In this document: positions 34,965 to 43,495 of the stretch, piece after piece
Layout of the letters: each line of letters begins with the position of its first letter
How positions within the stretch are numbered: the stretch's first letter is position 1
Origin: Roseibium album
GTDB lineage: Bacteria; Pseudomonadota; Alphaproteobacteria; Rhizobiales; Stappiaceae
Length of the DNA stretch: 64,000 nucleotides
Assembly: GCA_001404055.1 (NCBI GenBank)
Contig: CXTY01000040.1
Coordinates: 62,001-126,000 of the forward strand
Direction of reading: 5' to 3'
Position numbers and translations under genes: made by a program
Notes under the pieces: model-generated
Told to the model about the DNA's origin: nothing
Databases searched by the model: none
The model's input: only the letters and a program-made list of their open reading frames with translations

Positions 34965-35603
34965 TTATCCTTCCAAACAACCGCCAGCGAACAATTGAAA
35001 CGCGCGGGCTCGGTGTGAAAGTGCAGGCGTTTCTCGTGACCAGCCATGTTTTTCGTCGGAGGTCATCTCGCCAAACGTCCGCTCACGGCCATCGGGCTGG
35101 AAAATCGGATCATAGCCGAAGCCTTGTGTACCGCGCGGAGGCCAGACAACCTGTCCTTCCACCTCACCCCGGAAAAACTCCTTGTGCCCATCCGGCCAGG
35201 CCAGACACAGCACCGCGACAAAAGATCCACGTCTCTGATCTTCATCCGTTGCTCCGATTGAAGCCAGTTTTTCTTCAATCGTGCGCATTGCCATGGCAAA
35301 GTCTTTTTCAGGACCGGCCCAGCGCGCAGAATAAATGCCCGGATCTCCGTTCAGCGCAGCCACGCAAAATCCACTATCGTCAGCAAGAGACGGCAGCCCG
35401 GATGCCTCGGCAGCGGCAATCGCCTTGAGAGCGGCGTTTTCTTCAAACGTCACTCCGGTTTCCTCCGGTTCCGGCAAATCAAGTTCTGCAGCGGACACCA
35501 CTTCAAACCCATAGGGGTTCAGCAGTTCATTGATTTCCCGGATTTTGCCCTTGTTGTGGCTAGCCACAACAAGTTTTCCAGGTTCCAGTTTCCGGTGGCT
35601 CAT
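34965..35603 (-). CDS. rdgB: Non-canonical purine NTP pyrophosphatase (RdgB/HAM1)
   Basis: A 212-residue housekeeping enzyme that hydrolyses dITP, dXTP and XTP to monophosphates, keeping them out of DNA. It has the substrate loop [11 protein letters not shown], the EENAALKA helix, [24 protein letters not shown] and a C-terminal SHRARAF motif, all hallmarks. It is the middle gene of rph-rdgB-hemW. Confidence 0.96.
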   Translation of the reverse strand: MSHRKLEPGKLVVASHNKGKIREINELLNPYGFEVVSAAELDLPEPEETGVTFEENAALKAIAAAEASGLPSLADDSGFCVAALNGDPGIYSARWAGPEKDFAMAMRTIEEKLASIGATDEDQRRGSFVAVLCLAWPDGHKEFFRGEVEGQVVWPPRGTQGFGYDPIFQPDGRERTFGEMTSDEKHGWSRETPALSHRARAFQLFAGGCLEG

Positions 35604-35615
35604 GTCACTCTTTCT

Positions 35616-36329
35616 TTAGAGAATCGACATCTTCTGAAGCTCAACCAGGCGCGAAATGCCGGTTTTTGCAAGACCCATCAATTGGCCAAACTCTTCTTCA
35701 GAAAAGGGTGCGCCTTCAGCGGTCCCCTGAATTTCAACAATGCCGCCCTTGCCGGTCATGACAAAGTTCGCATCTGTTTCCGCGGTGCTGTCTTCTGCAT
35801 AATCAAGATCAAGCACCGGCGTGCCTTCGTAGATGCCGCAAGAGATTGCTGCGATGTGGTCTTTCAGAACCTCTGCGGACACCATGTCGCGGGCTTTCAT
35901 CCACTCAACACAGTCTCGCAGGGCTACCCATGCACCGGTAATCGCTGCAGTGCGCGTACCGCCGTCTGCCTGAATGACATCACAATCAACCGAGATCTGA
36001 ACTTCGCCCAGAGCTTCAAGATCAACGACTGCACGAAGGGACCGCCCGATCAGGCGCTGAATTTCCTGTGTCCGTCCGGATTGCTTGCCGGCGCTTGCCT
36101 CCCGGCGCATGCGGTCGCCGGTCGCGCGTGGCAACATGCCGTATTCCGCCGTTACCCAGCCACGGTTCTTGCCACGCAGCCACGGCGGGACCCGCTCTTC
36201 AAGGCTTGCAGTGCACAGCACGTGTGTATCGCCGAATTTAACCAGGCAGGAGCCTTCCGCATGTTTGGAGACACTGCGTTCCAGAGTTACAGCACGGAGT
36301 TCGTCGACTGCGCGTTTTGACGGCCGCAT
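35616..36329 (-). CDS. rph: Ribonuclease PH
   Basis: A 237-residue phosphorolytic 3'-5' exoribonuclease that trims tRNA 3' ends. [12 protein letters not shown] is the normal start (ATG 36329); upstream in-frame codons to 36380 run into an inverted repeat. The phosphate-binding [29 protein letters not shown] block and [18 protein letters not shown] are intact. It is first in the operon with rdgB and hemW and divergent from hrcA. Confidence 0.96.
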   Translation of the reverse strand: MRPSKRAVDELRAVTLERSVSKHAEGSCLVKFGDTHVLCTASLEERVPPWLRGKNRGWVTAEYGMLPRATGDRMRREASAGKQSGRTQEIQRLIGRSLRAVVDLEALGEVQISVDCDVIQADGGTRTAAITGAWVALRDCVEWMKARDMVSAEVLKDHIAAISCGIYEGTPVLDLDYAEDSTAETDANFVMTGKGGIVEIQGTAEGAPFSEEEFGQLMGLAKTGISRLVELQKMSIL

Positions 36330-36360
36330 GAAAATCCCTTTCGGTCTTCGCTCGTGTGTT

Positions 36361-36413
36361 GAATTTGAAATACGCTTCAATTTACAGCACGCTCCCTAGC
36401 GTATTTCAAATTC
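36361..36413. repeat. Perfect 15-bp inverted repeat in the rph/hrcA divergent promoter
   Basis: GAATTTGAAATACGC (36361-36375) and GCGTATTTCAAATTC (36399-36413) are exact inverse copies separated by 23 bases. They lie 32 bases upstream of the rph start. This is not a CIRCE element (TTAGCACTC-N9-GAGTGCTAA). Confidence 0.88.
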
Positions 36414-36454
36414 GAAAACCACACTAGAAACACAAACTTGCCAGTCTCCCTTTT

Positions 36455-36506
36455 GAAACTGAAGTTCGTTCAGAGAACGCTGCAAAATAAGACGACCTTC
36501 AGTTTC
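36455..36506. repeat. Second inverted repeat in the rph/hrcA gap
   Basis: GAAACTGAAG (36455-36464) and CTTCAGTTTC (36497-36506) are exact 10-bp inverse copies with a 32-base spacer that itself holds CGTTC-AGA-GAACG. The whole 346-base gap (36330-36675) contains no gene; it holds these two repeats and the promoters. Confidence 0.8.
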
Positions 36507-36675
36507 GGGTGCCTGGTGGAAAACGAACGTTTCCCCTATTTCTTTGGGCCTTCTTAGACCTCAAATTCATCCGGCGTAAAGGCCCAGCTTCACGCCAGAC
36601 CCATTTTGCGCCTATATCTTGGGTGTTAAGACGATTTTGATCCTGGTTTTCGATCAATCCTATGGAGTACACGCC

Positions 36676-37725
36676 TTGAGTCTCAGCGACCTCGACAAGA
36701 GATCCCGCGAAATCTTCCGCTCTATCGTGGAAACTTACCTGGAAACCGGAGAGCCCGTCGGTTCCCGGAATGTGTCCCGCACCCTGGCCATGTCCCTGTC
36801 CCCTGCGTCTGTTCGAAATGTGATGTCGGACCTCGAACATCTGGGGCTTTTGCATTCACCGCACACAAGTGCCGGTCGCCTTCCGACCGAAATCGGTCTT
36901 CGGTTTTTCGTCGATTCCCTTCTGGAAGTTGGCGATCTCACCCAGGATGAGCGCAGTCAGATTGATGTTCAGGTGCGTGCTTCACAACAGGCAAACTCGA
37001 CAGAACAGGTCCTCACGGAGGCAAGCCAGATGCTCTCCGGTCTTTCAATGGGTGCCGGCGTGGTACTCACCCACAAGACCGATCTGCGGCTGAAGCAAAT
37101 TGAGTTCGTGCGCATCGAGCCCCAGAAGGCTCTGGCGATCCTTGTTTCCGAAGACGGGACTGTCGAAAATCGTGTGATCGAACTGCCTGCAGATCTGCCA
37201 TCATCGGCCCTGGTGGAAGCGTCCAATTACCTCAATGCTCAAATTCAAGGCCGCACGATTTCCGATATTCGGGTTGAGCTTGAGCGCATTCGGGAAGCAG
37301 ACCAGGCGGAACTGGATCTCCTCAGTCAGAAGGTGATCAATGCCGGGCTGGCCGTCTGGAGCGGCGAGGGGGCCAATGATCCAAGTACGCTGATTGTGCG
37401 TGGCCGTTCCAACCTTCTGACGGATCTTGATGCTGTCGAGGATCTGGAACGCATCCGGCTTCTGTTTGATGACCTTGAAAACAAGAAAGATCTTATAGAT
37501 TTGCTTGGGCTTGCCGAAAAAGGTGATGGCGTCCGCATCTTTATCGGTTCGGAGAACAACCTCTTTTCGCTGTCAGGATCTTCGTTGGTGATTTCTCCTT
37601 ACCGTGACAGCAATCAGCGCATCGTCGGCGTTCTCGGCGTGATTGGCCCGACCAGACTGAATTATGCGCGCGTCATTCCGATGGTGGATTATACCGCACG
37701 GCTTGTGAGCAAAATATTGGGATAG
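36676..37725 (+). CDS. hrcA: Heat-inducible transcription repressor HrcA
   Basis: A 349-residue repressor that binds CIRCE operators and is kept active by GroEL. It has an N-terminal winged helix ([55 protein letters not shown]) and a GAF-like dimerisation region. The start is TTG 36676 with GGAG eight bases upstream; there is no in-frame ATG near it. It is divergent from rph as in many Rhizobiales, but the expected downstream grpE is absent and a MoeB-like gene follows instead. No CIRCE site is visible in its own promoter. Confidence 0.94.
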   Translation: MSLSDLDKRSREIFRSIVETYLETGEPVGSRNVSRTLAMSLSPASVRNVMSDLEHLGLLHSPHTSAGRLPTEIGLRFFVDSLLEVGDLTQDERSQIDVQVRASQQANSTEQVLTEASQMLSGLSMGAGVVLTHKTDLRLKQIEFVRIEPQKALAILVSEDGTVENRVIELPADLPSSALVEASNYLNAQIQGRTISDIRVELERIREADQAELDLLSQKVINAGLAVWSGEGANDPSTLIVRGRSNLLTDLDAVEDLERIRLLFDDLENKKDLIDLLGLAEKGDGVRIFIGSENNLFSLSGSSLVISPYRDSNQRIVGVLGVIGPTRLNYARVIPMVDYTARLVSKILG

Positions 37726-37792
37726 CTGGTATTCACGTGCACGCACCACGCTTTCCTTTTCTCAAGCAGACCAATTCTTGACAGGATCAACT

Positions 37793-38596
37793 ATGCTTTC
37801 ACCTGCGGAACTTGAACGCTATGCCCGGCACATCGTCATGCATGAGATAGGCGGTGCAGGTCAGCAGAAACTGAAAAACGCGCGCGTGCTTGTTATCGGC
37901 GCAGGTGGCCTTGGCGCACCTGTTCTGCAATATCTGGCTGCTGCTGGCGTCGGTACACTCGGCGTCGTGGATGACGATACCGTATCTTTGTCAAATCTTC
38001 AGCGTCAGGTGATCCATGACACCGATCAGCTTGGCGAACCCAAGGTCGCCAGCGCAGCAGAGGCCATTGCCCGGCTGAACCCGAATGTGCAGGTTGAGCC
38101 GCACCCGACACGGATTGCCGGTCACAATGCCCTGGCCCTGATTTCCAATCATGATCTGGTTGTCGATGGCTCCGACAATTTCGACACGCGTTACCTGGTC
38201 TCCGACGCCTGCTATTTCGCGAAAAAACCGCTTGTCACGGCAGCGGTCGGACAATTTGACGGCTCGATCACAACGCTCCGGCCGTTCGAAACCAATTCCG
38301 ATGGCGAATTGAATCCGACTTACCGTTGTCTGTTTCCGAAAAAACCAAGAGAAGGCCTGCTACCAACTTGTGCGGAAGCCGGCGTTCTAGGTGCACTCAC
38401 CGGGATCATCGGCGCCATGCAGGCCATGGAAGTGATCAAGGAGCTGACGGGAACCGGCGAGGGACTGGTCGGCCGCATGATGATGTTCGATGCAAAAAGC
38501 TTTCGCATGGAGACTATCCGGTACAGACGCTCAGCCAAAAACCCATTGAATGGCGACAATCCCAAGAGCTGGGCAGACTTGCTGGAAGAAGGGTGA
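37793..38596 (+). CDS. moeB: MoeB/ThiF/HesA-family E1-like adenylyltransferase
   Basis: A 267-residue enzyme that adenylates the C-terminus of a ubiquitin-like sulfur carrier (MoaD or ThiS type). It has the ATP-binding GAGGLGAPVLQYLAAAGVG loop, DDDTVSLSNLQRQ and catalytic Cys193 (LLPTCAEAG). The zinc site of classical MoeB is degraded: the first CxxC reads TYRC (only Cys179 kept) and the C-terminal CxxC is missing. ATG 37793 has AGGA upstream. No moaD, thiS or thiG is nearby, so the pathway (molybdopterin or thiamine) is undecided. Confidence 0.88.
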   Translation: MLSPAELERYARHIVMHEIGGAGQQKLKNARVLVIGAGGLGAPVLQYLAAAGVGTLGVVDDDTVSLSNLQRQVIHDTDQLGEPKVASAAEAIARLNPNVQVEPHPTRIAGHNALALISNHDLVVDGSDNFDTRYLVSDACYFAKKPLVTAAVGQFDGSITTLRPFETNSDGELNPTYRCLFPKKPREGLLPTCAEAGVLGALTGIIGAMQAMEVIKELTGTGEGLVGRMMMFDAKSFRMETIRYRRSAKNPLNGDNPKSWADLLEEG

Positions 38597-38641
38597 AGTG
38601 TCTGCAGTTCAACCTTTTGACCCAGCGTGGACGCTCAAACA

Positions 38642-38675
38642 AAAACCCGCACCGGCTTTCACCGACGCGGGTTTT
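38642..38675. terminator. Bidirectional terminator between moeB and secB
   Basis: AAAACCCGC (38642-38650) and GCGGGTTTT (38667-38675) form a perfect stem with A- and T-runs at its two ends. It lies between the convergent moeB and secB genes and can end transcripts from both. Confidence 0.88.
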
Positions 38676-38699
38676 GAATAATCAGGAAAATCAAAAACC

Positions 38700-39191
38700 T
38701 TAGTTAGGCTTCTGTTCGCCTTCTGCAGCCTGGTTGGCCATGTTCTGGCGATAAAGCTGGGCGAAGTCGATTGGATCTAGCATCAGTGGCGGGAAGCCAC
38801 CATTACGGGTCGCTTCGGAAAGAATGTTGCGTGCGAATGGGAAGATCATGCGCGGACATTCGATCATGACGAACGGATGCATGTGTTCTTTCGGCACGCT
38901 GGTGATCTTGAAAAGACCTGCATAGATCAGCTCAACGTTGAACATCACCATGTCCGGACGTTCTGCCTTAGCATTCAAGGTCAGGATAACTTCGAACTGG
39001 TCGTCGCCCATCTGCTGCGCACCAACGTTAACATTGATGTCGAGCTTCGGCTGCTCACCCTGGCCAAGGGAGCGCGGGGCATTCGGGTTTTCAAAAGACA
39101 GATCCTTGATGTATTGGCCAAGGATGTGCATGCCCGGTGCGGCGGCGCCTTCCGCCTGCGGCTGTGCGCCGCCTTCATTGGTATCGGTCAT
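38700..39191 (-). CDS. secB: Protein-export chaperone SecB
   Basis: A 163-residue tetrameric chaperone that keeps preproteins unfolded for SecA. The conserved HILGQYIKDLSFENPNAP and HPFVMIECPRMIFPFARNILSEATRNGGFPPLMLDPIDFAQLY segments are present, with a short acidic Gly/Ala-rich N-terminus. It is a single gene divergent from actS. In many Rhizobiales secB neighbours fxsA; here the two are separated. Confidence 0.96.
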   Translation of the reverse strand: MTDTNEGGAQPQAEGAAAPGMHILGQYIKDLSFENPNAPRSLGQGEQPKLDINVNVGAQQMGDDQFEVILTLNAKAERPDMVMFNVELIYAGLFKITSVPKEHMHPFVMIECPRMIFPFARNILSEATRNGGFPPLMLDPIDFAQLYRQNMANQAAEGEQKPN

Positions 39192-39367
39192 CGTGTTTTA
39201 ATCCGTTTTGCGGTGCTAATCTGAAATGAAGAGCGTTGGAATCCCTCCGGACGGCCGCCGGCCCGCGTAATCCGGACAAACCTGTTAGCGGCTGGCTACC
39301 ATCTACAACCGGCTGGCACAAGACCCACGGCCTTGCAAGATCCTCGATTCCGATTCAAAAGAGTCTT

Positions 39368-40714
39368 ATGGCGGATCATCAAACTTCCAGCATCACCCTG
39401 CCGCATAGGCGATTGAAACTCGACACGCTCGTCCGTTTGCGCTGGCTTGCGGTCGTCGGTCAGACCGCATCGCTGCTGGTTGTCCATGTTGGTCTTGGTT
39501 ATCCTTTGCCCGCCGGACCTGCGTTTGCCATGGTTGCGCTGTCAGCCTGGCTCAACATATTTCTGAAAATCCGCTGGCCCTCTGCCATGCGCCTGTCGGA
39601 GCGGGCGGCCGCCTTGCAACTTGCCTACGATATTCTGCAGATGAGCGGGTTGCTTTTCCTCACTGGTGGCCTCGGAAATCCGTTTGCCTTCTTGTTGATG
39701 GCACCCGTGATGGTTTCCGCTGCGGGTCTGTCTGCACGCTACACCATTATCCTTGGCGTTCTTGCAACTGCGAGTGCAACCTTGTTGGCGGTTTTTCACC
39801 TGCCATTGCCGTGGCCCGTTGGTGATGATTTCGCACTACCGGTTGTCTATTCGGTCGGAATCTGGATCGCCCTCGTATCTACCCTTGGCTTCATGGCTAT
39901 CTATGCATTCAGGGTGGCCGAAGAGGCGCGTCAGCTTGCAGACGCGCTGGCAGCAACGGAACTTGTGCTCGCACGCGAGCAGCATCTGAACGCCCTTGAC
40001 GGCCTGGCAACAGCAGCGGCCCACGAGTTGGGAACGCCTCTTGCAACAATCTATCTGGTGGCCAAGGAGCTAAGCGATGAATTTGAGGCCAGTGACCACA
40101 GGGCAGAGGACATTTCGCTTATCAGGTCTCAATCCGAGCGCTGCCGCGTCATTCTGAAAAAATTGACCAGCTTGTCCAGTGAGGAGGACCAAACCTATCA
40201 GCGTATGCCTGTGTCCCAACTTCTGGAAGATGTAATCGACCCTCACAGGGGCATGGGCGTTGCCATCCATTCCACGCGAGAGGGTGAGGGCGCCGAACCT
40301 GTTGGAACACGTAACGCGGCAATTCGCTATGGCCTTGGCAACCTGGTTGAAAACGCAGTCGACTTTGCAAACAGCCGCGTCGACGTATCTGCAAGCTGGG
40401 ACGAAAGCACCCTATCCATATCGATCAAGGATGACGGGCCGGGATTTGCTGTCGATATTCTGGGCAAGATCGGTGATCCATACGTTTCAATTCGTGGCGG
40501 TAAATCGCCACAGGATGGAACCGGGGGTGGTCTTGGGTTGGGTATTTTCATCGCAAAGACGCTACTTGAACGTACGGGAGCCAAGCTACAAATGGAAAAC
40601 CGGGCACCTCCGCAATCGGGTGCGCACATTCGCGTTAGCTGGCCACGAGAAAATTTCGAAAGTGATGGTGGAGTAGACGTAACGTCTTTTTCACCCCATA
40701 ACGGCACTAACTAG
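39368..40714 (+). CDS. actS: Redox sensor histidine kinase ActS/RegB
   Basis: A 448-residue membrane kinase of the RegB/PrrB/ActS family, which senses the quinone pool and redox state and controls photosynthesis, respiration, CO2 or nitrogen-fixation genes depending on species. About six membrane helices (35-190) include the quinone-site motif GGLGNPF. The phospho-acceptor is His219 in AAHELGTPLATI, and the redox-active Cys259 is in SERCRVILKKL. The ATPase domain has ENAVDFA and GGGLGLGIFIAKTL. ATG 39368 gives the normal N-terminus. The response regulator actR follows, with no senC between. Confidence 0.95.
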   Translation: MADHQTSSITLPHRRLKLDTLVRLRWLAVVGQTASLLVVHVGLGYPLPAGPAFAMVALSAWLNIFLKIRWPSAMRLSERAAALQLAYDILQMSGLLFLTGGLGNPFAFLLMAPVMVSAAGLSARYTIILGVLATASATLLAVFHLPLPWPVGDDFALPVVYSVGIWIALVSTLGFMAIYAFRVAEEARQLADALAATELVLAREQHLNALDGLATAAAHELGTPLATIYLVAKELSDEFEASDHRAEDISLIRSQSERCRVILKKLTSLSSEEDQTYQRMPVSQLLEDVIDPHRGMGVAIHSTREGEGAEPVGTRNAAIRYGLGNLVENAVDFANSRVDVSASWDESTLSISIKDDGPGFAVDILGKIGDPYVSIRGGKSPQDGTGGGLGLGIFIAKTLLERTGAKLQMENRAPPQSGAHIRVSWPRENFESDGGVDVTSFSPHNGTN

Positions 40715-40779
40715 CAAAGAATGCGGGTTGTGAATTCGGAAAGTCTTCCGGAAATTGCGACCAGAGTTTGAATAACTGT

Positions 40780-41334
40780 ATGGACCGGACACCATCTATG
40801 GACACGTCGGAAGATATGAGCCTCTTAATCGTTGACGACGATAAGCCCTTTCAGCAACGCCTGGCACGCGCAATGGAGAAACGGGGTTTTGCGACCGAGA
40901 CAGCCGATGGCGTACAGGACGCGGCCGCCAAGATCGCCAGCAACGCGCCGGCATTCGCTATCGTGGACATGAGGCTGGAGGACGGAAACGGTCTTGATGT
41001 CATCCAACACATCCGCCAGAAACGGCCGGATTCACGTGCAATCGTCCTGACGGGTTATGGCAATATCGCAACCGCTGTAACCGCGGTGAAACTGGGTGCG
41101 ATCGACTATCTGGCCAAACCGGCTGATCCGGACGATATCGCCGCTGCGCTTGCACGCAAACCGGAAGACAAGGCCAGCCCGCCTGAAAACCCCATGTCAG
41201 CAGACAGGGTCCGTTGGGAACACATTCAAAGGGTCTATGAACTTTGCGATCGCAATGTCTCTGAAACAGCGCGCCGTCTCAACATGCACCGGCGAACCTT
41301 GCAGCGAATTCTGGCAAAACGCGCACCAAGGTGA
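40780..41334 (+). CDS. actR: Redox response regulator ActR/RegA
   Basis: A 184-residue regulator with a receiver domain (LLIVDDDKPF; acceptor Asp63 in VDMRLEDG; Thr in LTGYGN; Lys in AKPAD) and a C-terminal Fis-type HTH (VSETARRLNMHRRTLQRILAKRAPR), nearly invariant in RegA/PrrA/ActR. Using ATG 40780 places the acceptor at residue 63, as in Rhodobacter RegA, which supports this start; ATG 40798 and TTG 40768 are alternatives. It forms a two-component pair with actS. Confidence 0.94.
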   Translation: MDRTPSMDTSEDMSLLIVDDDKPFQQRLARAMEKRGFATETADGVQDAAAKIASNAPAFAIVDMRLEDGNGLDVIQHIRQKRPDSRAIVLTGYGNIATAVTAVKLGAIDYLAKPADPDDIAAALARKPEDKASPPENPMSADRVRWEHIQRVYELCDRNVSETARRLNMHRRTLQRILAKRAPR

Positions 41335-41436
41335 GGGTTCTGCCGATTTTAGATCGATTGCGGGGTTGCCCTTTCGCTGCCACTTTGCCTAAGTAATCCT
41401 AATTATCGTTCCATTGCGCTCCCGTGGAGATCGCTC

Positions 41437-43293
41437 ATGCGGCTTGTTGCTGCTCATGCTTGTTTTACACCCATGCTGAAATCCGGACTTCTTGCGGCTT
41501 GCAGCCTCGTTTTCCTGTCAACTGGTCTTGATGCATTTGCCCAGTCTGTCCCGGAGACTTTGCGCATTAATGTGGAGCCGGCTCAGCCAGGTATTCGCTC
41601 AATTGCAGTGAACAAGAAGTACAGGCCCATCATCAGCCGTGACGATAGCGGTGTGGTCATTGACACATTGGGCAGCGACAGTTCTTTACCGCCTTGCGAC
41701 GTAACGCTTGAAGTAACCTTGGAAAACAGCCGCGTTCTACACCGTGATGCCAATATTTGCAGTGGCAGCACGCTGGTTGTTGATGTCTCTAGCGACGGCA
41801 AACCCGGTTCCACCGCTCGTGTAGTGGGCACTGGTTCGGGAACTGCGGCAGGACCTGTGAGCAATGGTTCGTCGGGAACGACCAGTCCATCAATCTCAAC
41901 GCTGCCATCTACGACAACGCCAGCGCAATTGCCGAGCAACACTGAAACAACCAGCGTTGAACCTGGTGCCGACACAAGTTCAGAGCCGGGTGTTCTGAAA
42001 CCTTTGGAACAGGTCAATACGCCGATTTCGACACCAGGCACAAATGGGACCGACGCGGCAGGTATCCCGACCGAGCAGGGCACAAACTTTCAAAATGGAG
42101 TGGCTGGCGGTACCGGAAACACCCAGCCAGTCCTCGTGACACCATCAGAAAGCCGTCAGTGGACAGCCGAACCGGGCAGCCAGCCTGGTGCGCTTACTTT
42201 CATGCAGCATGGAATTCCGCAGACAGACGACCGTGACTTCCGTGCTGACTGTAGTACGCAGTCCGGCTTTGCCAAGATCACGTTCCAACAGGCGCCTGCC
42301 GGCCTTCTTGAGGGAATGCCGCAAGCGGTCCGCATCACGGCAGGCGATTTTTCCGGAACTTACAACGCTTTCGGTTCGACAAATGCAAATGAAGCAGGCG
42401 TTTCACTCCCCGAAGTCAATATCGAGATGACCGACCCGCTCTGGGAGGCGATGATCCGGCAATCTGAACTGTCCATTGCGGTGGAGGGTCTGCCAACTCA
42501 TGCTGTGTCCCTGAAAGGCAGTGCCAAACCGGTACGCCTGTTCGTGGCAACGTGTTCCCTGCCGCAGCAGATCGTTTCAGACGATGCTTTCGGCGCTCCA
42601 GGTGAAGAACCTGGTTCAGACCTTTCCTGTAGTGAACTGGGCCGTGTCCGATCAGTCGAAGCAGTCCGTCCTGGTCAGATCGTTTTCCGAAACTCAAGCC
42701 GTCAACCTGTAGAAGTTCATTGGGTCGACTACCGGGGTGGCGAACGGCCCTATGCACGGCTTGAACCTGGTCAGATCCTGGAACAGCAGACCTATGTTTC
42801 TCACGCGTGGACTGTACGCGGAGCCAACGGTGAATGCCGTGGGATCTATGTGACAAAATCGCCGTATCGGGAAGTCATCATCAATGGTCCGACCAGTGTT
42901 GGTAACAGTGGTCAAGGCGGTTTCGGTGGCCAGTTTGGCAATCAGGGCGGTTTCCAGAACAACAACCAGTTCAACAACGACAACTTTCCAACCGGTCCGG
43001 TTCCTCCTGGTGACGTCGGCGGTTCGAACCAACCCGTCATTCAGCAACAGACCGCTCGGACAAACGTCGCTGATTACCTGTGCACTGCAGGGATTGATCT
43101 GAATGTGGTCTTTTCACCTGACGGTCAAACCGCAGCCGTGGCTGAAATGGGATACGGTGCCGTCACACTTCAGCGCGGGGGCGGTGAAAACAGCTTTTAT
43201 TATGAATCACAGGGCCATGTGCTGAAGGGGCAGATCCAAAATGCGACCTGGTCTCGCCCGGGGTTACGGGACGTATTTTGCGCTCGGCGGTGA
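41437..43293 (+). CDS. Secreted multidomain protein with VHL-beta-like and MliC-like modules
   Basis: A 618-residue exported protein. ATG 41437 has GGAG seven bases upstream. A signal peptide (about 1-35, ending DAFAQS) precedes a small beta region (to ~110), a Ser/Thr/Pro/Gly-rich linker (~115-240), and an unassigned domain (~245-380, DPLWEAMIRQSELSIAVEG; VSLKGSAKPVRLFVATC). Next is a segment (~402-475) matching the von Hippel-Lindau beta-domain pattern: QIVFRNSS, W in VHWVDYRGG, PYARLEPG, and TYVSHAWTVR with His456 and Trp458. A Gly/Asn/Gln-rich linker (~480-540) leads to an MliC-like C-terminus (~545-618, YLCTAG ... FCAR, two Cys), the fold of periplasmic C-type lysozyme inhibitors. Domain calls are from motif memory, not a search. 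It stands alone between actR and a chemoreceptor gene. Confidence 0.8.
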   Translation: MRLVAAHACFTPMLKSGLLAACSLVFLSTGLDAFAQSVPETLRINVEPAQPGIRSIAVNKKYRPIISRDDSGVVIDTLGSDSSLPPCDVTLEVTLENSRVLHRDANICSGSTLVVDVSSDGKPGSTARVVGTGSGTAAGPVSNGSSGTTSPSISTLPSTTTPAQLPSNTETTSVEPGADTSSEPGVLKPLEQVNTPISTPGTNGTDAAGIPTEQGTNFQNGVAGGTGNTQPVLVTPSESRQWTAEPGSQPGALTFMQHGIPQTDDRDFRADCSTQSGFAKITFQQAPAGLLEGMPQAVRITAGDFSGTYNAFGSTNANEAGVSLPEVNIEMTDPLWEAMIRQSELSIAVEGLPTHAVSLKGSAKPVRLFVATCSLPQQIVSDDAFGAPGEEPGSDLSCSELGRVRSVEAVRPGQIVFRNSSRQPVEVHWVDYRGGERPYARLEPGQILEQQTYVSHAWTVRGANGECRGIYVTKSPYREVIINGPTSVGNSGQGGFGGQFGNQGGFQNNNQFNNDNFPTGPVPPGDVGGSNQPVIQQQTARTNVADYLCTAGIDLNVVFSPDGQTAAVAEMGYGAVTLQRGGGENSFYYESQGHVLKGQIQNATWSRPGLRDVFCARR

Positions 43294-43495
43294 GGATACG
43301 TTCGACCTCATCGATAAAATCACCAATGTAAGTATTCTAGTGATATTACACCCACTCTTAAGAGATGTATTGGAAAGGGATCATATATCGCCGAAAGTAC
43401 CGTAGTACAAAGCCGATTATTGCCGCTGCGTTAGGATTTTGATTAAGATCTTACACTTATTCTCCGCCCAAGAATCAACTTCTGGGTAAGAAAAT

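Noticed and set aside
36330-36675. CIRCE operator upstream of hrcA
   Set aside because: I looked for TTAGCACTC-N9-GAGTGCTAA and found no match; the repeats present have other sequences.
41880-42160. Possible surface adhesin or mucin-like repeat in the Ser/Thr/Pro linker
   Set aside because: The linker is low complexity but has no regular repeat unit or anchor; it is better read as a flexible spacer.
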